From the NCBI RefSeq assembly GCF_021497965.1, contig NZ_CP046525.1, positions 1,116,001 through 1,180,000 of the forward strand: DNA of 64,000 nt, read 5' to 3'. The notes under the pieces are model-generated. The model worked only from the letters and a program-made list of their open reading frames with translations, did not search any database and had not been told where the DNA came from. Both the position numbers and the translations under genes were made by a program. Below are positions 35,827 through 44,087 of this stretch, one piece after another. The stretch's first letter is position 1, and each line of letters begins with the position of its first letter. Source of the DNA: Streptococcus infantis. GTDB taxonomy: Bacteria > Bacillota > Bacilli > Lactobacillales > Streptococcaceae.

Positions 35827-36573
35827 ATGTTTTACACTTATCTGCGTGGGCTGGTTATGTTGATTCTATGGTCAATCAATGGAAATGCTCACTTTCACAA
35901 TACTGAAAAAATTCCAAGTTTAGATGAAAACTATATCCTTGTTGCGCCACACCGTACCTGGTGGGATCCAGTCTATATGGCTTTTGCAACAAAACCAAAG
36001 CAATTTGTCTTTATGGCCAAAAAAGAACTCTTTTCAAATCGCATCTTTGGTTGGTGGATTCGCATGTGTGGTGCCTTCCCTATTGACCGTGATAACCCAG
36101 GTTCTTCTGCTATCAAATATCCAATTAATGTTCTTAAAAAGAGCAATCGCTCACTGATCATGTTTCCTAGTGGTAGCCGTCATTCCAATGATGTTAAGGG
36201 TGGTGTAGCCCTCATTGCAAAGATGGCCAAGGTTCGCATCATGCCTGTTACCTATACTGGTCCTATGACTCTAAAAGGGCTTGTCAGCCGTGAACGTATT
36301 GATATGAACTTCGGAAATCCGATTGATATCTCTGATATTAAAAAGATGAATGATGAAGGAATTGAGATGGTTGCAGACCGTATCCAATCTGAATTTCAAC
36401 GTTTAGATGAAGAAACAAAACAGTGGCACAACAATAAAAAACCTAACCCACTCTGGTGGTTCATCCGTATCCCTGCCTTGATTCTAGCAATTATTATTGG
36501 AATTCTAACAATTCTCTTTACCTTTGTAGCAAGTTTTGTTTGGAATCCCGATAAAAAGAGAGAGCAATTATAA
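35827..36573 (+). CDS. plsC: 1-acyl-sn-glycerol-3-phosphate acyltransferase
   Basis: 248 residues. Adds the second acyl chain to make phosphatidic acid, at the membrane. Catalytic HRTWWD (HX4D, near residue 38), FPIDRD and the glycerol-phosphate-binding FPSGSRH (near 116, an EGTR-block variant) and VTYTGPM are present. A C-terminal hydrophobic helix (~218-240) anchors it. GAAGGAGACATC precedes ATG 35827; upstream in-frame starts lie in the promoter. Divergent from the P-type ATPase. Confidence 0.92.
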   Translation: MFYTYLRGLVMLILWSINGNAHFHNTEKIPSLDENYILVAPHRTWWDPVYMAFATKPKQFVFMAKKELFSNRIFGWWIRMCGAFPIDRDNPGSSAIKYPINVLKKSNRSLIMFPSGSRHSNDVKGGVALIAKMAKVRIMPVTYTGPMTLKGLVSRERIDMNFGNPIDISDIKKMNDEGIEMVADRIQSEFQRLDEETKQWHNNKKPNPLWWFIRIPALILAIIIGILTILFTFVASFVWNPDKKREQL

Positions 36574-36588
36574 TAGTCTAATCTTCAC

Positions 36589-36617
36589 AAGCCTAAGTTG
36601 ATTACTTGGGCTTTTTT
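36589..36617 (+). terminator. plsC terminator
   Basis: AAGCCTAAGT pairs with ACTTGGGCTT (one G-T pair), followed by a T run. Confidence 0.85.
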
Positions 36618-36644
36618 CAATGAGTTAAGATACTCTTCAACATA

Positions 36645-36673
36645 TTGACAAAAGCCTAAATCTATAGTATACT
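36645..36673 (+). promoter_or_regulatory. tRNA-Thr promoter
   Basis: Consensus TTGACA (36645-36650), 17-nt spacer, TATACT (36668-36673), about 10 nt before the tRNA. Confidence 0.85.
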
Positions 36674-36683
36674 TTCTAGGTAA

Positions 36684-36756
36684 GCTGATTTAGCTCAGTA
36701 GGCAGAGCGCATCCATGGTAAGGATGAGGTCGCCGGTTCGATCCCGGCAATTAGCA
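36684..36756 (+). tRNA. tRNA-Thr (anticodon GGT)
   Basis: Acceptor GCTGATT pairs with AATTAGC (one G-T pair), discriminator A. D arm TAGCTCAGTAGGCAGAGC, anticodon stem CATCC/GGATG with loop ATGGTAA giving GGT, and T arm GCCGGTTCGATCCCGGC are canonical. CCA is not encoded. It has its own promoter and terminator. Confidence 0.97.
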
Positions 36757-36764
36757 TCATTTAT

Positions 36765-36792
36765 CAGTTCCTTTTTTAGGAACTGTTTTTTC
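36765..36792 (+). terminator. tRNA-Thr terminator
   Basis: CAGTTCCT (36765-36772) pairs with AGGAACTG (36778-36785), followed by six Ts. The next promoter begins at the following base. Confidence 0.88.
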
Positions 36793-36821
36793 TTGACAAA
36801 GTATTGCCCCTATAGTAAAAT
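36793..36821 (+). promoter_or_regulatory. Promoter of an unassigned small RNA gene
   Basis: Consensus TTGACA (36793-36798), 17-nt spacer, TAAAAT (36816-36821), with an expected start near 36828. Confidence 0.8.
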
Positions 36822-36827
36822 AAAATC

Positions 36828-36977
36828 TGCGATGAGTCGATATGTAGCGAGAGCTACAATTGCGCAAAGGAGGTCATTAACGCAGGAGCGGACCTTGAGA
36901 AATTGTGTGAACCGGTTTCTCACATGGAGATGCCTCTCATGCTTTCTGGTTTTCCAGAAAGCTTTTTTAATTTTTTT
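36828..36977 (+). ncRNA. Unassigned small RNA, about 140-150 nt
   Basis: A compact unit with its own strong promoter and a strong intrinsic terminator (GCTTTCTGG/CCAGAAAGC, 36941-36962, then a T run to 36977). In between are several hairpins: TGTAGC-GAGA-GCTACA (36843-36858, a GNRA-like loop), AGGTC/GACCT (36871-36895), TGAGAAA/TTTCTCA (36896-36922) and a bulged CATG-AGA/TCTCATG (36923-36941). Positions 36867-36874 read AAGGAGGT, complementary to the 16S rRNA 3' end, but no start codon follows at a workable distance. I see no convincing reading frame. I do not recognise it as SRP RNA, 6S, RNase P RNA or a CiaR-type csRNA. Confidence 0.72.
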
Positions 36978-36990
36978 ATATTCCACAACA

Positions 36991-37036
36991 AAAAAGCCTA
37001 TCACCCAAGCTCGAACGCTTGATGTGATAGGTTTTT
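36991..37036 (-). terminator. pyk terminator
   Basis: AAAAA-G-CCTATCAC (36991-37004) pairs with GTGATAGG-TTTTT (37024-37036) around a 19-nt loop that itself holds AAGC/GCTT. It could act in both directions. Confidence 0.8.
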
Positions 37037-37045
37037 ATTTTTTGA

Positions 37046-38551
37046 TTAACGTACAGTACGGATACGCATAGTGTTTGTACGAACTGCTTCACCAAGTGGC
37101 ACACCTGCTACGATAACGATATCGTCACCAGATTGTACAAGACCTGCTTCAACTGCTTTACGTTCAGCAATTTCAAACATGTCATCAGTTGATGATGGAG
37201 TTTCTGTCAACATTGGGATAACACCCCAGTTCAACATCAATCCACGTTCTGTCAATTCGTCAAATGTCAATGCTAAGATATCAGCATTTGGACGGTATTT
37301 AGAAATCAAACGTGCTGTGTGACCTGTCTTAGTAAGAGTTACAACCAATTTGATGTCCATTGAGTTTGTAGCATCTTTAACTGCTGAAGCCATAACTTCT
37401 GTCTTAGAGTTACGTTCAAATGAATCTGAGTTCAAACGTCCGTATTCGTTAAGAAGAGTTTGAGCGTTCTTGTCGATTGTAGCCATTGTACGAACAGACT
37501 CAAGTGGGTATTTACCATTTGCAGACTCACCTGAAAGCATAGTAGCGTCAGTTCCGTCGATAACAGCATTAAATACGTCTGATACTTCTGAACGAGTTGC
37601 ACGTGGTTTTTCAGTCATTGTTTCAAGCATGTTTGTTGCAGTGATAACAACTTTACCAGCAGCGTTTACTTTAGTGATGATCATTTTTTGGTAAACTGGA
37701 ACCATTTCGAATGGTACTTCGATACCCATGTCACCACGAGCGATCATGATACCGTCAGCAGCTTCAATGATTTCGTCCAAGTTATCGATACCTTGTTGGT
37801 TTTCGATCTTAGCGAATAATTGAACATGACCGTTACCAGTTTCTTCACAGATAGCACGAACTTCGTTCACGTCTTTTGCAGTACGTACGAATGAAATCGC
37901 GATGAAGTTGATACCTTGTTCAAGACCGAAGCGGATATCAGCGTTATCACGTTCAGCAAGAGCTGGGAAAGGAATTTTTGTGTTAGGGATGTTTACACCT
38001 TTTTGTTTAGCGATAACACCGTCGTTTTCAACTTCAACTACAAATTCACGAGTTGCATCGTCTTTTTCTACAACACGAAGACCAAGTTTACCATCGTCAA
38101 CCAATACTTGGCGACCAACTTCAACGTCATCATAGATGTCAAGAGCTCCAGCAACGTTCAAAGCAATCACTTCACGAGTTGATTTGATTCCTTGTTTAGT
38201 TGCAACACGGATTTTTTCACCAGTTTTGTATGAATACTCTTTTGCATCGCCTTCGAACAATTCAGTACGGATTTCTGGTCCTTTAGTATCAAGAAGGAAA
38301 CCAACTTTTTTACCTGCAAGTTTTTCTGCGAGTTTAACAGTTGCCATACGGTCACCTTGTTCTTGGTGGTCACCGTGTGAGAAGTTGAAACGGAAAGTGT
38401 TAGCTCCTGCTTCAATCAATTGAGCAATGTTTTTAGCTGAAGCTTCAACGTCAAGTTTTTCACCCCAGTATCCGTCATCACCGAATTTTTTACCACCACG
38501 GATTTCTACCGCAGGACCCAAAGTTGCAACGATTTTTACACGTTTGTTCAT
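37046..38551 (-). CDS. pyk: Pyruvate kinase
   Basis: 501 residues. Converts PEP + ADP to pyruvate + ATP, the last step of glycolysis. Active-site and metal motifs are present: FRFNFSHGDH near residue 53, LLDTKGPEIRT near 86, and the signature region MIARGDMGIEVPFE near 265. A C-terminal allosteric domain (~360-500) ends the protein. It follows pfkA by 65 nt on the same strand, the usual pfkA-pyk operon. AAGGAG lies about 11 nt before the ATG. PPDK, encoded in this window too, runs the reverse reaction. Confidence 0.98.
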   Translation of the reverse strand: MNKRVKIVATLGPAVEIRGGKKFGDDGYWGEKLDVEASAKNIAQLIEAGANTFRFNFSHGDHQEQGDRMATVKLAEKLAGKKVGFLLDTKGPEIRTELFEGDAKEYSYKTGEKIRVATKQGIKSTREVIALNVAGALDIYDDVEVGRQVLVDDGKLGLRVVEKDDATREFVVEVENDGVIAKQKGVNIPNTKIPFPALAERDNADIRFGLEQGINFIAISFVRTAKDVNEVRAICEETGNGHVQLFAKIENQQGIDNLDEIIEAADGIMIARGDMGIEVPFEMVPVYQKMIITKVNAAGKVVITATNMLETMTEKPRATRSEVSDVFNAVIDGTDATMLSGESANGKYPLESVRTMATIDKNAQTLLNEYGRLNSDSFERNSKTEVMASAVKDATNSMDIKLVVTLTKTGHTARLISKYRPNADILALTFDELTERGLMLNWGVIPMLTETPSSTDDMFEIAERKAVEAGLVQSGDDIVIVAGVPLGEAVRTNTMRIRTVR

Positions 38552-38616
38552 GATTTTTGTGACTCCTTTATATAATTCGACCTTTTATGGTCATTTACCA
38601 GATTAGTTAAAGTTGA

Positions 38617-39645
<1,029 letters not shown>

Positions 39646-39705
39646 TTAACATTCTAACTGATTATACCATATTTAAAGTTAAAATTCTTTTATTTTCATT
39701 GATTT

Positions 39706-42700
39706 TTAACGATAAATCGTTTTCATTGTCATTTGACTTAAAGATTCTTGTAAGCTTGCGTCTTTTGCTACAAAATAACCTGGCAAAAGGACATTTTTTT
39801 GTTCATCCTCATAGCGAATAACGACAGGAATTTGTCCCTTGTATTGCTCTAAAATATGATAAATTTCAGAATCATGGTTATGATTAGCAACTTGAATCCA
39901 AAAACGTTCACTCACTGCTTCTTTTAGATTATTTAACACTAATTGAAGACGACCATCTCTTGCCTGTACTTTTCCATTTAGGTAGTAAAATCTTCCTTCA
40001 TGTAAGAGATTTTTAAATTGGCGATACTGATCAGAAAAAACAGTAACTTCCAAATTTGTCTTACTATCACTTACTTTCAAAAAGGCCATATTTTCACCTT
40101 TTTTAGTTCGAATCACTCGGATAGATTGAACCTCAACAAGCACTGTGGCTGTCTGTCCTTCAGAAAGTTCAGCCAAACTCACAATTGGATACAAGGGATT
40201 CTTTGCTAAGACCAATAATGGATGTTGACTAACTCCAACTCCTAACCATTCTTGTTCTTTTTTGAATTTTTCAATATTAGAGAAATCCTCTATCTCTGTC
40301 CAGCTATAGCTAGAATCAGCAAAGAGGCTACCTAACTCTTCTACAAAAATAAATAGAGTTGGTAGATTTGCTAAAATCTTTTGCCGATTTTTATCAAATC
40401 CATCAAAAAGTCCTACTTCCACTAAAGGGGTTAAGAGGCTAATCTTTTTATAATTTTTGGGTAATCGTGTGATAAAATCTTCAACACTGCTAAAAGGACG
40501 ATTCTCGATTATCCAATAAGCAAAGTCTCGAGACATTCCCTTGATACTCTTGAGTCCTAGATGGATTGTCTTATCTGCTAGCTTATCTTGATATGGAACC
40601 GTGTTGATAGAAAGCGGAGTCAGTTCAAAGCCCATTTCAAGCGCATCGAGAATATAATCTCCACTCGCATAATTGAGCATGACCTGATAAAAGATAGCAG
40701 GGTAATGTGTTTTAAAGTAGGCAAGCTGAAAAGCTAAAGCTGCATAAGCATAAGCATGCGAACGGTTGAAGCCGTAACCAGCAAATTTTTCCATTACGGC
40801 AAAAACTTCTTGCGCCTGTTCTTTGCTATGTCCTTTTTCGAGTGCACCTTGGATGAAACTTTCTTCCATTCGGTGCATCTCAGCTACGTTCTTTTTCCCC
40901 ATGGCACGACGTAAAATATCGGCCTTCCCAAGGCTAAAACCAGCATAGCGTTGAGCTACTTGCATCACCTGTTCTTGGTAAAGCATAATGCCATAAGTTG
41001 GAGCTAGAATATCTTCCAAAACTGGGTCCAGAACTGTCACCTTTTCTTTACCATGTTTTCGAGCCACAAAGTTATCGATATAGTCACTCGCCCCCGGTCT
41101 GTTGAGGGAAGTCGTTGCCACTACTTCTTCAAAGCTTTCTGGTTTCACGCGCTTTAATAAGCGAATGGCACCAGGTTGTTCAAACTGAAAGATTCCCTTG
41201 GTCTTACCTGCAGCAAAGAGAGCTAAAGTTTCTTTATCTTCAAGGTCTATATCCTCAATTCTTAGCTGAATTCCTTGAGTTTCATATAAGAGCTCCTGCA
41301 TTTTTTGAGCGAAGGTTAGGTTTCGAAGACCCAAGAAGTCCATCTTGAGCAAGCCATTTCCTTCAACTCCATGAGCATCATACTGGGTAATCAGCATGTC
41401 CTCACCATACTTAAGAGGGATATAATCTGTTAGATTTTTATCACTGATTACAACGCCAGCAGCGTGGATGGAAGTTTGTCGAGGATAGCCTTCTATCTTT
41501 TTGGCAATTTCAAAAGCTTTTTGGTACTCCATCTTACTCTGAATCAGTTGTCTAAATCCTAGATTACCTTCATAGGCAGATGTTAAGGTATCTTTGGTTC
41601 CTATCTTTTTGGTAATGGCCGTCAACTCATATTCAGGGACACCGTACCGTTTAAAAATATCACGGATAGCTTGCTTGGCACCAAAGGTCGAGTAGGTAAC
41701 AATCTGAGCAGCATGGATACTACCATAGCGGTCACGAACGTAGCGAATAAACTCTGGACGATAGATATCAGGAATATCAATATCGATATCTGGCATGGTA
41801 TAGCGTTCACGATTCAAGAAACGTTCAAAGATGAGATTCTTAGCCACAGGGTCAATACCAGTGATATCTAAGGCATAGGCCACTAGACTTCCAACCGCAG
41901 ATCCACGTCCCATACCCATATAATAACCCTGAGACCGACCAAAACGTAGGAGGTCCCAGACAACCAAGAAATAGTCATCGAATCCCATATCATGAATCAC
42001 AGATAGTTCTTCTTCTAAACGAGCCTGATAATCTTGAATCCATAACCCTTTCTGCTTCAGACCCTGAATAGCTCGTTCCCGGAGTTCTTCAACAGCAGGT
42101 CTCTCTGGATTAAAACGTGGAAGTTTGAGACCACTATCAATCTCGTAGGAAGTATCCTTGGTCAATTTTGCAAGATTTTCTAGTGCGATTGGGAACTTTT
42201 CAATAAAAGCCTGTTCTAGACGATCAGCTGGTAAAAATAAACCCTGTTGAGATTGAACATCAACCTCCCTCAAGGTCACGTTTTCCTTAATCGCTTTAAG
42301 CATCTGTAGGGCTTCCAAATCCTCAGGTTCGAAAGAATTAACACGATATAGCGGGAGGATTGGGTGAGAAAAATTCGATTGAGGCGTATCTGGATAAACC
42401 CCGATATAGTAGTCATATCCCAAATCTAAGCCAGCAATCTCAGGATAATAGGGAACAATAACACAGATATCCTCTAGGTAAGAAGAAAAATCAGTCCAAT
42501 CTTTTTTACCTGTCATCTTTAGAGACGACAGCTTCATCAGGTTTCGATACCCACGATTTGACAGGGCTAGAAAACGTAGATTAATCCATTCATCCTGATG
42601 ATGAAGTCTCATCTCAAGACCCACCAAAGGCTGAATCCCCTGTTTTTGGCATTCTTTGATAAAATAATAGGCTCCATAGAGATTATCTTCATCCATGATT

Positions 42701-42807
42701 CCAAGTGATGAATAGCCATATTCTTTCCCTAGACTGACATATCTCTTGATTGAAACCATACTCTCCATGAAACTGTAGACCGTTTTTGTATCCAGTTGGG
42801 CAATCAT
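39706..42807 (-). CDS. dnaE: DNA polymerase III subunit alpha (DnaE)
   Basis: 1033 residues, the short DnaE1-type polymerase of Gram-positives, which works with PolC and extends RNA primers on the lagging strand. An N-terminal PHP domain (1-200, with EYGYSSLGIMDEDNLYG) precedes the palm with catalytic DIDIDIPD near 350 and GRGSAVGSLVAYAL near 305. The helix-hairpin-helix/β-binding part (FNRSHAYAYAALAFQLAYFKT) follows, and an OB fold (~900-980) ends it. GGGAGGTGAGAAAGA precedes the ATG; TGG-TATAAT lies upstream. Confidence 0.96.
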   Translation of the reverse strand: MIAQLDTKTVYSFMESMVSIKRYVSLGKEYGYSSLGIMDEDNLYGAYYFIKECQKQGIQPLVGLEMRLHHQDEWINLRFLALSNRGYRNLMKLSSLKMTGKKDWTDFSSYLEDICVIVPYYPEIAGLDLGYDYYIGVYPDTPQSNFSHPILPLYRVNSFEPEDLEALQMLKAIKENVTLREVDVQSQQGLFLPADRLEQAFIEKFPIALENLAKLTKDTSYEIDSGLKLPRFNPERPAVEELRERAIQGLKQKGLWIQDYQARLEEELSVIHDMGFDDYFLVVWDLLRFGRSQGYYMGMGRGSAVGSLVAYALDITGIDPVAKNLIFERFLNRERYTMPDIDIDIPDIYRPEFIRYVRDRYGSIHAAQIVTYSTFGAKQAIRDIFKRYGVPEYELTAITKKIGTKDTLTSAYEGNLGFRQLIQSKMEYQKAFEIAKKIEGYPRQTSIHAAGVVISDKNLTDYIPLKYGEDMLITQYDAHGVEGNGLLKMDFLGLRNLTFAQKMQELLYETQGIQLRIEDIDLEDKETLALFAAGKTKGIFQFEQPGAIRLLKRVKPESFEEVVATTSLNRPGASDYIDNFVARKHGKEKVTVLDPVLEDILAPTYGIMLYQEQVMQVAQRYAGFSLGKADILRRAMGKKNVAEMHRMEESFIQGALEKGHSKEQAQEVFAVMEKFAGYGFNRSHAYAYAALAFQLAYFKTHYPAIFYQVMLNYASGDYILDALEMGFELTPLSINTVPYQDKLADKTIHLGLKSIKGMSRDFAYWIIENRPFSSVEDFITRLPKNYKKISLLTPLVEVGLFDGFDKNRQKILANLPTLFIFVEELGSLFADSSYSWTEIEDFSNIEKFKKEQEWLGVGVSQHPLLVLAKNPLYPIVSLAELSEGQTATVLVEVQSIRVIRTKKGENMAFLKVSDSKTNLEVTVFSDQYRQFKNLLHEGRFYYLNGKVQARDGRLQLVLNNLKEAVSERFWIQVANHNHDSEIYHILEQYKGQIPVVIRYEDEQKNVLLPGYFVAKDASLQESLSQMTMKTIYR

Positions 42808-42888
42808 TCTTTCTCACCTCCCTTATTCTTTCTCTATTATACCATTTAAAAAATAGAAAAACAGATACTTTTGTTCTTATCAAACTAA

Positions 42889-42917
42889 AAAACCACAGCC
42901 TTAAATGCTATGGTTTT
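42889..42917 (-). terminator. Terminator after the 144-residue membrane protein gene
   Basis: AAAACCACAGC (42889-42899) pairs with GCTATGGTTTT (42907-42917), one mismatch. Confidence 0.7.
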
Positions 42918-42964
42918 ATGATATGAAATAAGTTCGAAGAAGAGTTGCGCCTAGCTTTTTTAAT

Positions 42965-43399
42965 TTAATTACTTGTATCTTTCGTTAAAAATATACCGAT
43001 TAAAACTAGAACTAGGGAGAGAAAAGGAAAAATCCTAAAAATCTGCCAATCCGGGTCGAATGCCAAAAGTCCTGAAAGCAAATAAAATCCTGCACTTGTA
43101 TACAAGACAGTTTTATTTACTTTCTTGATTCCTATCTGTGTTAAGACAGTTGCTATAGCGTAAGCAATTAAATTAGGACCTAGAAAAATCAAGAATACAA
43201 TTCCCCATGGACCAGCAACTAAAGCAATAGATATAAATAGAAGAATATAGGTAAGAGCCAAATAAAATGAGAAAGATAGAAGAGCCGAAGGTTTCTTGAC
43301 AGCTTTTGGACCATTCTGCATATCTTCCACCGAATTATTTTCTACAATTAGTTTATCTTCTTTTTTGTTTAGCTCTACATTTGGATTTTGGTCTGACAT
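42965..43399 (-). CDS. Hypothetical four-helix membrane protein
   Basis: 144 residues. A polar acidic N terminus (1-35) is followed by about four membrane helices (38-60, 63-88, 95-115, 120-138). I do not recognise a family. GGGAGAAAAAA precedes the ATG. It sits alone between dnaE and gloA, with a nested inverted repeat just upstream of its promoter region and its own terminator. The protein is likely real because of its good ribosome site and clear membrane pattern. Confidence 0.75.
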   Translation of the reverse strand: MSDQNPNVELNKKEDKLIVENNSVEDMQNGPKAVKKPSALLSFSFYLALTYILLFISIALVAGPWGIVFLIFLGPNLIAYAIATVLTQIGIKKVNKTVLYTSAGFYLLSGLLAFDPDWQIFRIFPFLSLVLVLIGIFLTKDTSN

Positions 43400-43443
43400 T
43401 TTTTTCTCCCACTAATTTGTTTCATTATTTTTATTATATCCCA

Positions 43444-43596
43444 ATTTGTCAAATTAAGCTAGATAGAAAAAGCCATCTATGTTAGTCTCAGACAAACGCT
43501 CACATTTGTCTGAAAGAAACTAACATAAATGACCTACACTACTCCGTATCAAGTTTTTCTGAGTCAGGTGAAATTGTCTAACTCAATTTGACAAAT
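43444..43596. repeat. Nested inverted repeat, about 150 bp
   Basis: Outer arms ATTTGTCAAATT (43444-43455) and AATTTGACAAAT (43585-43596) are exact inverted copies, with partial pairing continuing inward (TAGA/TCTA). Inside, 43478-43527 forms a second hairpin: TATGTTAGT/ACTAACATA and CAGACAAA/TTTGTCTG. The layout resembles a small non-autonomous element (MITE-like) or a regulatory hairpin; no coding frame is visible. Confidence 0.6.
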
Positions 43597-43608
43597 GAGG
43601 AGTTTTTA

Positions 43609-43989
43609 TTATTTTTCACGAATCACTTCTACCTTGTATCCATCTGGATCTTTGACAAAGTAATAGTTTGGTTGAGTACCTGGAAGTCCTTTAGGTTCCG
43701 TTACTTCATAACCTTTTTCGCTATGTTCTTTGTGAAGAGCTTCAAGGTCAGGTGTACTTAGAGCGATGTGAGCAAAGCCGTCACCCACAACATAAGGCCC
43801 ATGATCATAGTTGTAAGTCAACTCCAATTCATAATCATCACCGTCAAGACCTAGATAAACAATGGTAAAAGCATAGTCTGGAAAATCCTTGCGACGTAAT
43901 TCCTTAAATCCAAAAGCATCTTGGTAAAAAGCAATTGATTTTTCAAGATTTTCTACTCGCAAGCAAGTATGTAACATTTTTGAAGCCAT
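43609..43989 (-). CDS. gloA: Lactoylglutathione lyase (glyoxalase I family)
   Basis: 126 residues, two βαβββ vicinal-oxygen-chelate modules. Detoxifies methylglyoxal via its glutathione (or other thiol) adduct. Metal and substrate residues are visible in MLHTCLRVENLEKSIAFYQ (His), LELTYNYD (Glu), GFAHIALS (His) and DPDGYKVEVIRE (Glu). I start at ATG 43989 (M-A-S-K), with GAGG 8 nt upstream; an earlier ATG six codons before overlaps the ribosome site. Monocistronic. Confidence 0.95.
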   Translation of the reverse strand: MASKMLHTCLRVENLEKSIAFYQDAFGFKELRRKDFPDYAFTIVYLGLDGDDYELELTYNYDHGPYVVGDGFAHIALSTPDLEALHKEHSEKGYEVTEPKGLPGTQPNYYFVKDPDGYKVEVIREK

Positions 43990-44087
43990 CTTCATTACCT
44001 CTTTCATTTTATTAGTACTATTATACCTTTAATTAGGAAAAGTTACTAGGAACTTGAACGGATAATTCTTTGCTCTTTGCTTCAATG

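Noticed and set aside
36867-36900. A small ORF behind AAGGAGGT in the small RNA
   Set aside because: No ATG, GTG or TTG lies at 4-12 nt; the nearest TTG is about 20 nt away in a paired region.
36715-37071. A 118-codon open frame running from inside tRNA-Thr through the small RNA region
   Set aside because: It overlaps the tRNA and two terminators, has no ribosome site and ends inside pyk; its composition is not protein-like.
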